The notes under the pieces are model-generated. The model was not told the origin of the DNA, made no database searches, and worked only from the letters and a program-made list of their open reading frames with translations. From the NCBI GenBank assembly GCA_013407085.1, contig JACCGJ010000269.1:277439-341438 (forward strand): DNA of 64,000 bases, given 5' to 3'. This DNA comes from Atriophallophorus winterbourni (taxonomy: Eukaryota > Platyhelminthes > Trematoda > Plagiorchiida > Microphallidae). Position 1 is the first letter of the stretch. Every line of letters starts with the position of its first letter. Both the position numbers and the translations under genes were made by a program. This document shows, one piece after another, positions 52,300 to 62,200 of the stretch.

Positions 52300-53300
52300 T
52301 CTTCGAATTCAGATAATTTAGAAATGTTTTGTAATATAAGCCAGAATCCATGAAATGAAATTCCTGAGTGTTTGCATTTTGGAGACTGATATTTTAGGAT
52401 TGAAATTGTATTTTCATAAAGAAGCAATTTCGATAACCTCTTGGAATTTATGTTCACACTAATGCAGGGAGTGTTCACTTCTTGAAAACAGATGCCGGAG
52501 AAACATCGGAAATGCATCAATTCCGAAAACTGCAAAAAATTCCCATGGTACATATTTCAAAAACAACACCAGCAGCAACAGAAACAGATTTAGCAAAAAC
52601 AAAGAAAAATATTTCAACACCAGAACTTCAAAAATATCATGTATTTTTCCGATTTTAAATCAACACTAGCATCAACAAAAATGATTCAACTCTAGAGGCA
52701 ATAAATACAGCTGTAAAAATATAGCTGATTCAGCATCGGCTGGAAAACATAAGTACTTATAAATTACACTCTCTCCCGAATTCACGAACTCCTATCACAA
52801 TAGAAAATCTGATTCCGCAAACCGGGCACGGTGAGCTATTAGTCAGTCGTTCTTGGCGATTACACGCCACATACATGAGACCAGTGTTTGAATAAAGTTT
52901 ACCAGCAAACTAAAGAAGAATGTGACCAGTTTAAAAAAGAGAAATTGCTGGTGACTAAAAGAGTGCACGGATTAAAATTTATTACTTATGTGGAGAAAGT
53001 TAAACGCCTCAAACTTATGTCACTTAGTATTCGGCGTGTGCGCTATGATTAGCTGCTAACTCGTTGCGTATTACTACGAGACTATGATGACGTACTGCGC
53101 AAGATTTTCCCTCTCGTGACAGGCTCAGGGACACGTGGCCATGCTTTGAAGCCCCGATAGCGACAGACCCAAGGCCTTACACAAGGTTTCACGCTCTCAA
53201 CAAGAGATGTTAATTTGTGAAATTCGTTTCCCGATGAAAATATTACAGCAAAAGCCGAAAACTAGTTCAAGCAGCTAGTGAATAATGTACTGTCTAAAAT
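52300..53300. other. Unassigned stretch
   Basis: The minus frame 52,553-52,296 has no motif I recognise. Nothing else is supported. Confidence 0.4.
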
Positions 53301-53463
53301 CACTGGGAAGTTGTGCAACACAGCACAGGGTTTCTTCATCTGAGGTTCTCCCAGACTATGTTGCTGATAGAAAGAGAAGCGGCTCACAAGTGCTTGAGCT
53401 ACTGTCGCCTATCAAGAACAAGCAGAAGACCAGTTTATAGTGTTCACATTCCTCGCACTTACA

Positions 53464-53507
53464 CACTACAACCGGTTTCTGGTCGTTTACCTTCATTAGG
53501 TGGAGAC
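53464..53507 (-). ncRNA. Degenerate type I hammerhead motif in PLE remnant
   Basis: Minus strand: TCTCCAC stem, CTAATGA (53,499-53,493; the core G is changed to A), GGT/ACC stem II with an AAACG loop, GAAA (53,479-53,476), CCGG, then TTGTAGTG. Same family as the 24.3- and 57.2-kb copies. The altered core G should prevent cleavage. Confidence 0.55.
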
Positions 53508-53519
53508 AGTAAGATTAAG

Positions 53520-54440
53520 TTGAGTAGCTAATAATGTTTCATTTTTCGCCATAAATCTTCAATAGTGAATCTTGAAGACAGTTTTCACGTTTGAATTTTT
53601 ATGTTTCAATCAATTTAGAGAAATAGTTTAATTCTGCGAAGCGGAGAATGCCATTAAAATATTTACTTTGATTATAGATCCTCATTTGCACGCATTTTGA
53701 TCGCAAACCGAAAAGATTGGACCTAACTGTTTCGATCACTTCAACCAACTAACAAAGAATTCTGGAAAGTTTGTGTTCACAGCCTGATGAATAATATTTT
53801 GATAGTGAATCTCTCCGAAAGACTGATGTTAATTTTAATGAGCTGTGATTAATCAGACTTTGACTTCTGGTCTCCGACAGCAAAAATTGCAATGGAATTG
53901 TACGAAATCTTAAACTCTTGGAAAGAAGACGAATATAGTCGATCAAATCTACTTTGTCCGATCAAAAATGCCCAACTCGTTCTAGTCAATTAAATGCACG
54001 CATGATTTGGTATACTCTTTTGGATTAATCGATATTAGATGGATCGCAGTAAAATTGATTTACTGTATATACGATTGCTTTTAATTAAATATTATACCTA
54101 TGGAAGAATTGTTCTCAGACATGGCCTTTTGATAGCACCGATCGTTGCGTAACGTACTTGATACACAGAAGCAGCATACCTTAATCTTGACCTAATATCT
54201 GAATGCGACTGGCGCTCTAAATGAAACCAGCCTATGTTTTTGGTTTGTGCGCAAATGTACAAATTCACCGAAATGATATTTTTGCATTTGTTTACATGTT
54301 TTCGGGAACATTATATTTATTCGATTGGGCTGAGGTGTAAAAAATATGTTTAGACGTTGCGAGTGAAAGCGAACTTGAGCAAAATTCCCGATTTATTTTA
54401 TATCACGATTAATCACTAGTTGAAGACATTTTTACAAAAA
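53520..54440. other. Unassigned stretch 3' of secreted protein 2
   Basis: No coding signal beyond the secreted gene's 3' end. Confidence 0.4.
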
Positions 54441-54469
54441 AAACAATGATTGTATGTAGATTGATTTTC

Positions 54470-54475
54470 TTTATT
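54470..54475 (-). terminator. Poly(A) signal of secreted protein 2
   Basis: AATAAA on the minus strand, 19 nt past the stop codon, followed by an A/T-rich downstream stretch. Confidence 0.6.
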
Positions 54476-54494
54476 TCATTCGGTTTGATTCAAT

Positions 54495-55115
54495 TCAGAA
54501 TGTTGAATATTTGTCATAGAATTCCGAGGCTTTGCTGCATGATTTGTAATGTTCTTTTCGCAGCCACAAGTCCAAACATTTCTTCGCCTCTTCTTTCGTT
54601 CCTTTGCAGGATTTCAATTCACCGTGCGCATTCTTCGCACTCGCCTCGCTTATTTCGTCACACTGATGAAGTTCGAGATCTCTGACAGTGTCTGTGAGAA
54701 GTAGATGATAGAATATTTAAACAAATGCAGCATCAAATTATTCAGACGAGATGATTCAATAGGTTTTTCTCATTAGTAAGTGTTTAGGGTGCATTTAATC
54801 AGTCATACATTTAGGTGCGGCTTTCCCAAACTCATGATATGGATTTTATCGGGAAAATAAGTGAATTAATTGATAGGTATTTCACAATTAATGTGGTATA
54901 ACTCACAGCAGCCATCCGCGTACAATCCCCTTCGCATACAGTGTATTACCACCCGGGGCAAATCTGTACAGAACGTATCATCTTGCGCAAAGGCGCAGGA
55001 AAGTAGAATCGCGAACAAGATGAATATCTGCAGTTTTGAATCGGGACAATATTATTAGTAACATAATAACTGTATAATAGTATCATTGCGCTTGCAAATA
55101 TACAATTACCTTCAT
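54495..55115 (-). CDS. Small secreted cysteine-rich protein 2 (3 exons, 107 residues)
   Basis: Minus-strand exons 55,115-55,110 (ATGAAG, two codons), 55,027-54,907 and 54,691-54,495, with GT-AG introns of 82 bp (phase 0) and 215 bp (phase 1). The predicted start MKIFILFAILLSCAFA is a strong signal peptide, with likely cleavage before QDD. The mature chain has seven cysteines (22, 32, 42, 53, 71, 81, 94), with spacing 9-9-10-17-9-12, and a Lys/Glu-rich helical second half (KGTKEEAKKCLDLWLRKEHY). A small disulfide-stabilised helical protein released from the cell is the likely product. No family is recognised. Same plan as secreted protein 1: tiny first exon, exon 2 of about 120 bp ending on Cys then a phase-1 split, minus strand. 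Strong TATA box and AATAAA flank it. In parasitic flatworms such genes often act at the host interface, but nothing here shows that directly. Confidence 0.78.
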
Positions 55116-55174
55116 GATTATTCTGCGAACGATTTAAAGAAATTAAAATCTCACACCATTCAAGAATATATTGG

Positions 55175-55184
55175 CTTTTATATA
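55175..55184 (-). promoter_or_regulatory. TATA box for secreted protein 2
   Basis: TATATAAAAG on the minus strand, 60-70 nt before the start codon. A near-consensus TATA box at a plausible distance. Confidence 0.6.
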
Positions 55185-55189
55185 AGCGT

Positions 55190-56080
55190 GTTTAAAGCCA
55201 ACCCACATAAGTTATATGGCCACCAATGAAAAGTGAATTCGTGCACGCACGAAAAATGTCAATGAGCACATCTGTGCACGATATCGATTTTCTTGTCAAT
55301 AAACTGGGAATTCAATCCGCACTTTTGTTCACCAATAGTTATTGAAAGCGTTCTCTTGCTCTGAGGCCAGTTGAGCGTGGTGTTTGTTAAATGCACTAAA
55401 TTAAACAACATTTTCTAAGTGCTCAGACGCACGATGATCTAAAGGTCCAGAATCGAAATGTCTTTTCGCATGCATGGTGTTCTACTTTGAGCTGTGCTGA
55501 TTAGAACATAGTGCAAATGATATATCATCTAAGATGGGAAGAGCCCCGAGAAAAAACTTTCACATTTTCGCCTTAGCATACCTATCAGACGACAGGTGTG
55601 TACGTAAATAGCTACACATTTTAGACCATCTACAACAAATGTAAACATCAAAGTACCTATCCCACGTGCTTTGAACCAGCTTTTTTATCTCCAAGCTTGC
55701 ACGAGTAAAAAAAGCCATGATCACGGTCAAACTGTATAGTTGTTTTGAAGATTAACCAGCGTTATGTTTTCAAATGACCAGTTGTGCAAGGCATTCAGTT
55801 CGTTCTGTGGCAGAAATGCATAATCCTTGCTGTTGGTTGATCTGCATATTTTTGTGATCAGCAAACAGAACAAAGTTTCGTTCAATAGATATTGGAAAAT
55901 AATGGATGTGTTTAGAAACAGTTTGGGCAATGCAACGATCATTGTTGAAAACCGATAGTGACATCGACTTGCTTAGAAAATATACCATTCACACGTAATC
56001 AGACGTATCGTTTACTGATGTAGTTTAGTATCATTCATATTTTTTCCGCCTTCCTTTAACATGTTCAAAAGTAAATTACA
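55190..56080. other. Unassigned stretch upstream of secreted protein 2
   Basis: Two overlapping minus-strand frames at 55,727-55,988 lack motifs. No other feature is seen. Confidence 0.4.
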
Positions 56081-56119
56081 ACAGAAAAAGCTCATTTGCA
56101 TGCATTTCCATTACACACA

Positions 56120-56165
56120 CCCACCACATGGCCGGTTTCGTGCTGCTTGCACTCATCAGGTAGAG
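56120..56165 (-). ncRNA. Hammerhead ribozyme motif, minus strand, cleavage-site mutated
   Basis: CTCTAC, CTGATGA (56,159-56,153), GTGC-AAGCA-GCAC (four Watson-Crick pairs), GAAA (56,139-56,136), CCGG, then CC where the intact copy has TC, followed by AT before a GTGGTG stem strand. The core boxes and stem II are perfect; the changed U and an insertion next to the cut should block or shift cleavage. Confidence 0.68.
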
Positions 56166-56263
56166 ACAGTAGGATCAGGATCCGCAGGCGTGCAAGCACG
56201 CAAGCACAACTTAGTTACCATTCCTTCACTGTTTTAAGCGCATGCGGATCTTAATCCTACTGT

Positions 56264-56305
56264 CCCTACCTGATGAGTGCAAACAGTACGAAACCGCTCG
56301 TGGGG
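56264..56305 (+). ncRNA. Hammerhead ribozyme motif, plus strand, stem III altered
   Basis: CCCTAC, CTGATGA (56,270-56,276), GTGC-AAACA-GTAC, GAAA (56,290-56,293), CCGC in place of CCGG, TC, GTGGGG. It is the same as the intact 35.5-kb copy apart from one base in stem III. Core and stem I are complete. Confidence 0.72.
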
Positions 56306-56339
56306 TGTGTGATTGAAATGCATGCAAATGAGCTTTTTT

Positions 56340-57170
56340 ATTCATGATCACGAGTTTAAACCTTGTCTACATGAGTGTGAGCTCATGTGATTGAACAGGT
56401 TGGTCGTACCGGCCTTATCCAACAGTGGCATACAAGCACAACTAAATTACGGCCGACTTTTTCAAAAACTTTAAGAATGTAGAGGTAAACTTTTTTGGAT
56501 GCAGCCACCTGTTTCTACAACACTCGTGCAATCGTTCAAGCTTATTAGCAAATTTGTTAAGCAAAAAAGCACTTTTTAATATCCACAGGCCTACAAAATT
56601 GATTCTTTTTATATGTTGAAACGTTTCTATATTCACGATGCGTACCAAAACTTGTTGTACTGAACACAATTCTCATCTAAATGTAATGTCTTACATCGGA
56701 ACGGTAATCACTTTGCAATCAAGCGTTATTTTTTACCGAATTTTTAATCGCTTTGTGTCATTCTTACAAGAAGAAGAAGGCTGTTCTTATTGGACAAAAG
56801 CAAACTGACATGATTCGTTTTGCTCTGTGCATGGTAATGTTTTCATGCAGCAGTGAATTCCGCAATTTGCACAAAGACCTCCTTTAGGGATGTGAGGTTT
56901 TTTGAAACATGAATTAGTAATAATTATAAACAATCGAAAGATAGAATGGTGGAAACTGGTGGCTCTAAGGATGTCTGCAATTATGGTACACTTTAACAAA
57001 CATTCTCAACAGTTGTGTAAGTGCAAGCGGGTGTAAGCAACAAATTACTTTCGTTAAACATCATCGCCTAGAGCGCTTGATCAGGAACCACTACGTTATT
57101 CTGTGTTTGAACATCGTGGTTTGTTGTAAAAACCCTATTAACAGTGGCATAAAAGTATACATTTTTACCA
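56340..57170. other. Unassigned stretch
   Basis: Minus-strand frames at 56,442-56,669 and 56,787-56,999 (the latter with a few Cys: CANCGIHCC) are short and unsupported. If the WW-domain gene extends upstream, this is intronic. Confidence 0.4.
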
Positions 57171-57212
57171 ATATACCACTGTTTCAAGGCTCACTCAATC
57201 TAATCTTACTGT

Positions 57213-57254
57213 CTCCACCTGATGACGGCAAACAGCCAGCAACCAGTAGTGGTG
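57213..57254 (+). ncRNA. Degenerate hammerhead motif in PLE remnant
   Basis: TCTCCAC, CTGATGA (57,219-57,225), GGC/GCC stem II with AAACA loop, GCAA in place of GAAA (57,239-57,242), then CCAGTA and GTGG, which still pairs with CCAC. Same subfamily as 24.3 kb. The GAAA change predicts inactivity. Confidence 0.6.
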
Positions 57255-57725
57255 TATAATTGCGGAGGATGTGAGGAACACGTCACTTTGGTCCTCCTAG
57301 GCACCTTGAATACTTGACTACGAATCACTATGTGATTTTGTACAAAATTATATTAATTTTTAATGTATTATTCAGCATCAAATTTGAGTTTTAATTTCGC
57401 ATGTAATAGTTGATTTCCGAGCGTATAGAAATAGTTTTGAATTCTACAACGTTTACTTTTCAAGTATTCGGAAATCAGTGAATTTTCTTCTTAGAAATCT
57501 AGTGCGATGAATTTGATTGTAATTTTCTAAGGATTCAGTGAATGATCTTTATTCACTTTCTCCACATTACCATCAGATTCTAGCTCTAGCATACCAAGTG
57601 GTGCAGCTTGCAATTGGGTTGGAAAGAAGAGTACATGTTCAGTGCGGCGATGTTTATATGAGTCTCCCGAGCAATAATTAAGTTAAGCTCCAAAATAAAA
57701 ATTTACTTCTACAATTACCTTACAG

Positions 57726-59243
57726 AAGTTTCCAAATGGCAGAAACCTCCTGAGTGGAAACTTCCTGATATGAATCCGGAAGAGCTACTAAAGCTCCTAG
57801 CACGGCGAATTGGACACTGCGAAGGCAAAAATCTCAAGCGGATTCGTCTATCAACTATGAGTTCGCAACTGTATGTGACTAACCCCCAAGTTTCTCCAAA
57901 ACTTCCAAAGTTACCTCCACAAGCTTTTGTCAATAATGTTTCTTATGCTGAAGAATCATCGCCAAATCCGCCACGTCAAATGAGCATAGTTAATTTTGGC
58001 CGGTTTCTTTCAAGGGTTTTCAAATCATCCGCAACCTGGCAACGCTAATTACTCTCATCAGAAAACTTTCTAGTGCACTAAATAGCCTACAGCGTTTTTG
58101 ACATTGAAAACATTACCTACGGACGACATTGATATTTATCCAAATAGCTCACCTTTGTCTAACACAAGTTCAATATCCAACACAAATCCTTCGCCTTGTT
58201 TCTCTGGGTCAAGAAGCGCACACAAGTATAATCACGGCAATGATCAATCCCGTTCTAATTTTCCCAACAAAGATTCTTCTGGAACATTGCGTCAGTTAGT
58301 TGATGTCATTCGCGCATCAATAGGTGGTTTGTATGATTCACCCTCGGCTCCAAATTCTTCTGCGATTGGTCCCGGGAATTTAAAATATCGCCCACAATAT
58401 ACTTCAGAATTGACTTTTCCAGCTACCGAAAACGTGAACTGTAGTAGGAAAAGCGTTGGATCTACGCCCTGGGACCCAGTAGCTGCCAATTTCCATCACC
58501 GCTGCCAACTTGTCGATCCTAACGAACGGCTTCCCAATGTAACTTCGCACGAATCACATGATTCTCATGCCAAGGCCATTACGGGTCTCGTTTCAACGCT
58601 GTCTACACTAGTTAGCCAGATGGGCCACTCAGCGAAATCCGTCACAATTAGCGATAAAAGCTCTATATCTCGCTCGAACCACTCACCTTCTCTTTTGCAA
58701 TGCTCCAGTTCCCTTTCGTGTAGTCCGTCAACACCCAACAAAATGGCATCCCATCGTCCAGACCATTGTTCGGAAAATGCAAGTTCAAGTTCCTCATCCC
58801 TGATGTTTACTCATTCCTCGCAAAGTGTTGCGGCTTCTACGTTTGATCCTGTCACCCGTACTACCGTTTCAGGAGTGGCTCAAGATGTGCTTAATTCGCC
58901 CCGACACAACCAACCTGAACGAACTAAATTTCACTCAGACACATTCCTTACACATTTATCTCCCAGCAATAATTATCGTACACCAGTTCACACACATCGT
59001 CGGGGGTCCGATACAACACTAGTTGGTTGTTCTTCCGTGAATTCTGAGGATGCGTCTCCTAGACGTTCAGCTGGACCACTCGACAGCTCAGATATTTTAT
59101 CCTTTGACACATCAAGTTGTTGCCAGACTGGACTGAATGGACGTCATCCGTCTCCGTCTTCATCTGTATTTGATGCCTTACGATCACCTGCACCTACCTC
59201 TTTTGTTCTAACGAATATTTTTTCATCATCCGAGAAAACATAA
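57726..59243 (+). CDS. Partial WW-domain, Ser-rich protein, possibly WAC-like (two exons, 5' incomplete)
   Basis: A pyrimidine-rich acceptor ending TTACAG at 57,725 opens an exon whose first residues, (T)EVSKWQKPPEWKLPD, are the second half of a WW domain with its second Trp. The phrase closely matches the adaptor WAC (TEVS-W-KP-EW), a nuclear protein that couples histone H2B ubiquitination to transcription in animals. The first frame stops at 58,046. A second frame, open from 58,086 to the TAA at 59,241-59,243, continues if a short intron ends at AG 58,085. Donors at 57,989 or 58,016 keep the frame, but neither is strong. The second part is Ser/Thr/Pro/Asn-rich and disordered-looking, with SSSSSS near residue 230. 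WAC's C-terminal coiled coil is not seen, so the gene may end differently or continue beyond a donor I missed. The start and first half of the WW domain lie upstream, unidentified. Confidence 0.5.
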
Positions 59244-62200
59244 TTTTTTAACTACAAAAACCGTCGATCCCCCAAATGCCTCATTTTTTATTTTTGTTCT
59301 TATACGAATATTCTAAGGCGTTATTTAGCTATTAGGTTATTATACCATAAATTATTGAACCTTGATCTGTCTTTTGATTTACTAAAATCTTCCAATGACA
59401 TTTTGTGTCGCTCATAGTTGATGTGATGGCTTTCCAACACTGGCATCAGGAAATTTGCCATCGTCAGGTAAATACACGAATGCTAATTTCAGTGAACCCC
59501 TGACTGCCGCGATACGCGACAGATCAAGAAAGATCGACCACGCAAAATCATGTTGATACCTCAAAACCCAATCTTTACAAATGTCTCCTCATTGCATTTC
59601 AATCCAAGTAGCTTTATAGAAGTTACACTAATTTTATTAAGCAACATTCCTAATAAAATTTACCTATGTAAAATGTCATGGTTTACAATTGGATACAATT
59701 CAGAAAAGTGTTTCCCGATCTAATCACATCATTAAAAGGATCAGAACTAACATTTTTTTGAGATTTTCGTACGAAATTAGTCTGCATTCCATCAATATTA
59801 TTGCTAGTATTTGACGATCACCACGTGAGACCGCTATCAGTTTACGTGATGATAGTACAATTCCCGATTAAAATCATCTAATATTTCAACAAATCTTACT
59901 AGCACTTCGCTGAATTCACAAGTACACTATAACTTGTTTATCCCAAACATGCTGACTAACACAGCGACTAGTATATATATGAGAATAAACGTGATTTGAA
60001 TAAGTTCCGAAATATCTAGCACGCAAATGGTTGAACGTAAAGTTACAGAGCAAAGGGTATAAACTATACAAATGTTACTAATTTCAATTGTCTGTGGATT
60101 TTTTTTATCTCACCTCAAGGTTCGATAGAACTTTACAAAGTCTGATCACAGGTGTTTATCGTCTGACATTTTTTAGCTATTGGTTTCCTGTCTGGTGGAA
60201 ATTGAAGCAGGTGAATCTGATTTTAATGAATATTGTACGATTTTGACAGGGAAAGTCTACCCTTAGTCGACCGCGGTCTTACAAATTACTGCAATTCATT
60301 CACATGATTGTCAGCCTATAATGCTTTTACTCGATCACAGTGCAACAACAATTGTGTAAAAACCTGATTTTTGGGCAGAGTATTTGATGAGATCGATTGA
60401 TGTCCTTTTACGTTCGTTTGTATTAGGTTCTGCAAGACATTCATGAGAAAAATGTAATCTACATCAAATTTTAATAAAAAATTAATGTCACATGTAATCC
60501 GTGAAAATAATTCGCTCGATATCGATGTTGAAATGCCAATGAGAGCTGATAACAAATCGTTTTGAAAGCATAACTTTAGAGTGAAGATTTTGAATGCTAT
60601 CACCTCACTTTTCCTCAGAATGCTCAACACAAGTCTATAAAAAATCTTGTGGGTACCCTCTTACCAACGGAGAACGTGCCATTAGGTTTCTTTTGGAAGC
60701 TGTATGTGGTGCGATCGTACTATTTAATCATCTTGTGTATGATGAATCTTCTCAACTTCATTAAAACTGCACTTATAAATTAATTAGACTTATCCTTTTA
60801 ATCTTTAATTTACTATATCACAGAGTATTAAAGTGGTTGTTCGAGATTTTTGATCGGGTTAGGAAACATCGAGTGAACTATGGCATTCTGAATGCTTTTG
60901 CTTTTGTTGATGAGATAACAATTACAGGTTCGTTGCAGAGAAGATTGATATCGCCGGATGAGTCCTTCTTGTTTGTTGCCGGAAAGCGTGGAATTTGGGT
61001 TTGTAAGGAAGGCATAAATAGAGGAAATGATATACGTTCTGGTATGTAATATCCGATTAAAAGTCAATTAGCGATGTACATCATCTCAGATTCCTTTACT
61101 TTAGTTGACCATGTAAATAATGTATGTCTAAACAAAAATGTTTCTTCTTTGTTTATTACTTCAAAGTGAGTAATTTTTATATGAAACAAACGTTTGTGAA
61201 GAGAGAGATACTGCCGTCACAAGGCCAGGTTTATCCTGCATGCAACGCAATCCGGGTAACAAAACAGTTTAGTCCGACGTTGAATCTGCAGTTCACAGTT
61301 TCGAAAATTGTACTCACGGACGATTGCAGGAAAACGATTGAAAGGGAGGTGAATGTCGTACATTAAAGTTTGCATTAGGTTGCTTTGGTATAAACATTAA
61401 AGTCATTACAAGGTTTATTTATGAACAGCACAATCTTGTCTGGTAGATAAGACTATAGATTTTATTGGTAGCGTTTCTATGTCTTGCTTCAAGTGAGTAT
61501 TGTCGAGAAATCGGTAGAAATTTTTTAAACAATATCAATATCGATAATAACGAAACTACGGTTTAGAATTTTGTCTCTACAGTTCATCAAGCCTTTTCAA
61601 ATCTAAATTTTATTTAACTTATACACTAATCACTTTATTTTCTGAGCTTAAATGTGTGCAAGCTTTGTGTTTTATATTTGAAAACGTTTGTAATTATATG
61701 TTTATACCATATATGGTATTAGTCTGGATTTTATGTCGTTTCCCATTCAGAACGTTTGTTAGTTATTCTCCGAAACACGTAACTAAAAATATTTTTCTCG
61801 GATTATAATATTTTATCAGCCTTGTAATTTGTAGCAAATGATATCAAGACTTTTCAAGGAACGCAATGAGACATTTCAGACCGATTGAGAGTTCATTATA
61901 AGAAAATTTCTTCACAGAAATCAATGTGAGTAGTTACCTGAGCAAAGTCTTCAAGAAAAATAACCAATATTTAAAAATATAAAATTCTTGATTTTGGTTC
62001 CGCCAGGATGTTGATGTGTATATCATACTGTGTTTTAAATGCGATATGAAAAGCCATGCAAACGCTTTCTGGGTTAGACAAGCAATGGATATTTTATGGA
62101 ATTTTAATTACAGTAGAAAACTTTAGCATACATTTCTACGATGATTGCGACTTTTGACGAGAAGTAAATAATGCATTTCGGTTGACCTTGGGAGTTTGAG

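Larger units (their letters stand above)
56083..56340. mobile_element. Penelope-like terminal unit, family A: inverted pair
   Basis: Both halves share, outward from the centre, GCGGATC.T.ATCCTACTGTC, the ribozyme, and a tail GAAATGCATGCAAATGAGCTTTTT. The left half is on the minus strand and the right on the plus strand. The two outer ends thus both read AAATGAGCTTTTT, making a palindromic unit of about 255 bp with a roughly 60-bp centre. Confidence 0.75.

Noticed and set aside
54446..54685. 79-codon plus-strand frame opposite secreted protein 2
   Set aside because: It is the antisense shadow of the terminal exon; the minus strand has a signal peptide, splice sites, TATA box and AATAAA.
54870..55058. 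62-codon plus-strand frame
   Set aside because: Shadow of exon 2 of secreted protein 2.
60316..61067. Overlapping frames on both strands as exons of the WW-domain gene
   Set aside because: No coiled-coil or WAC-like residues, and no clear splice partners.
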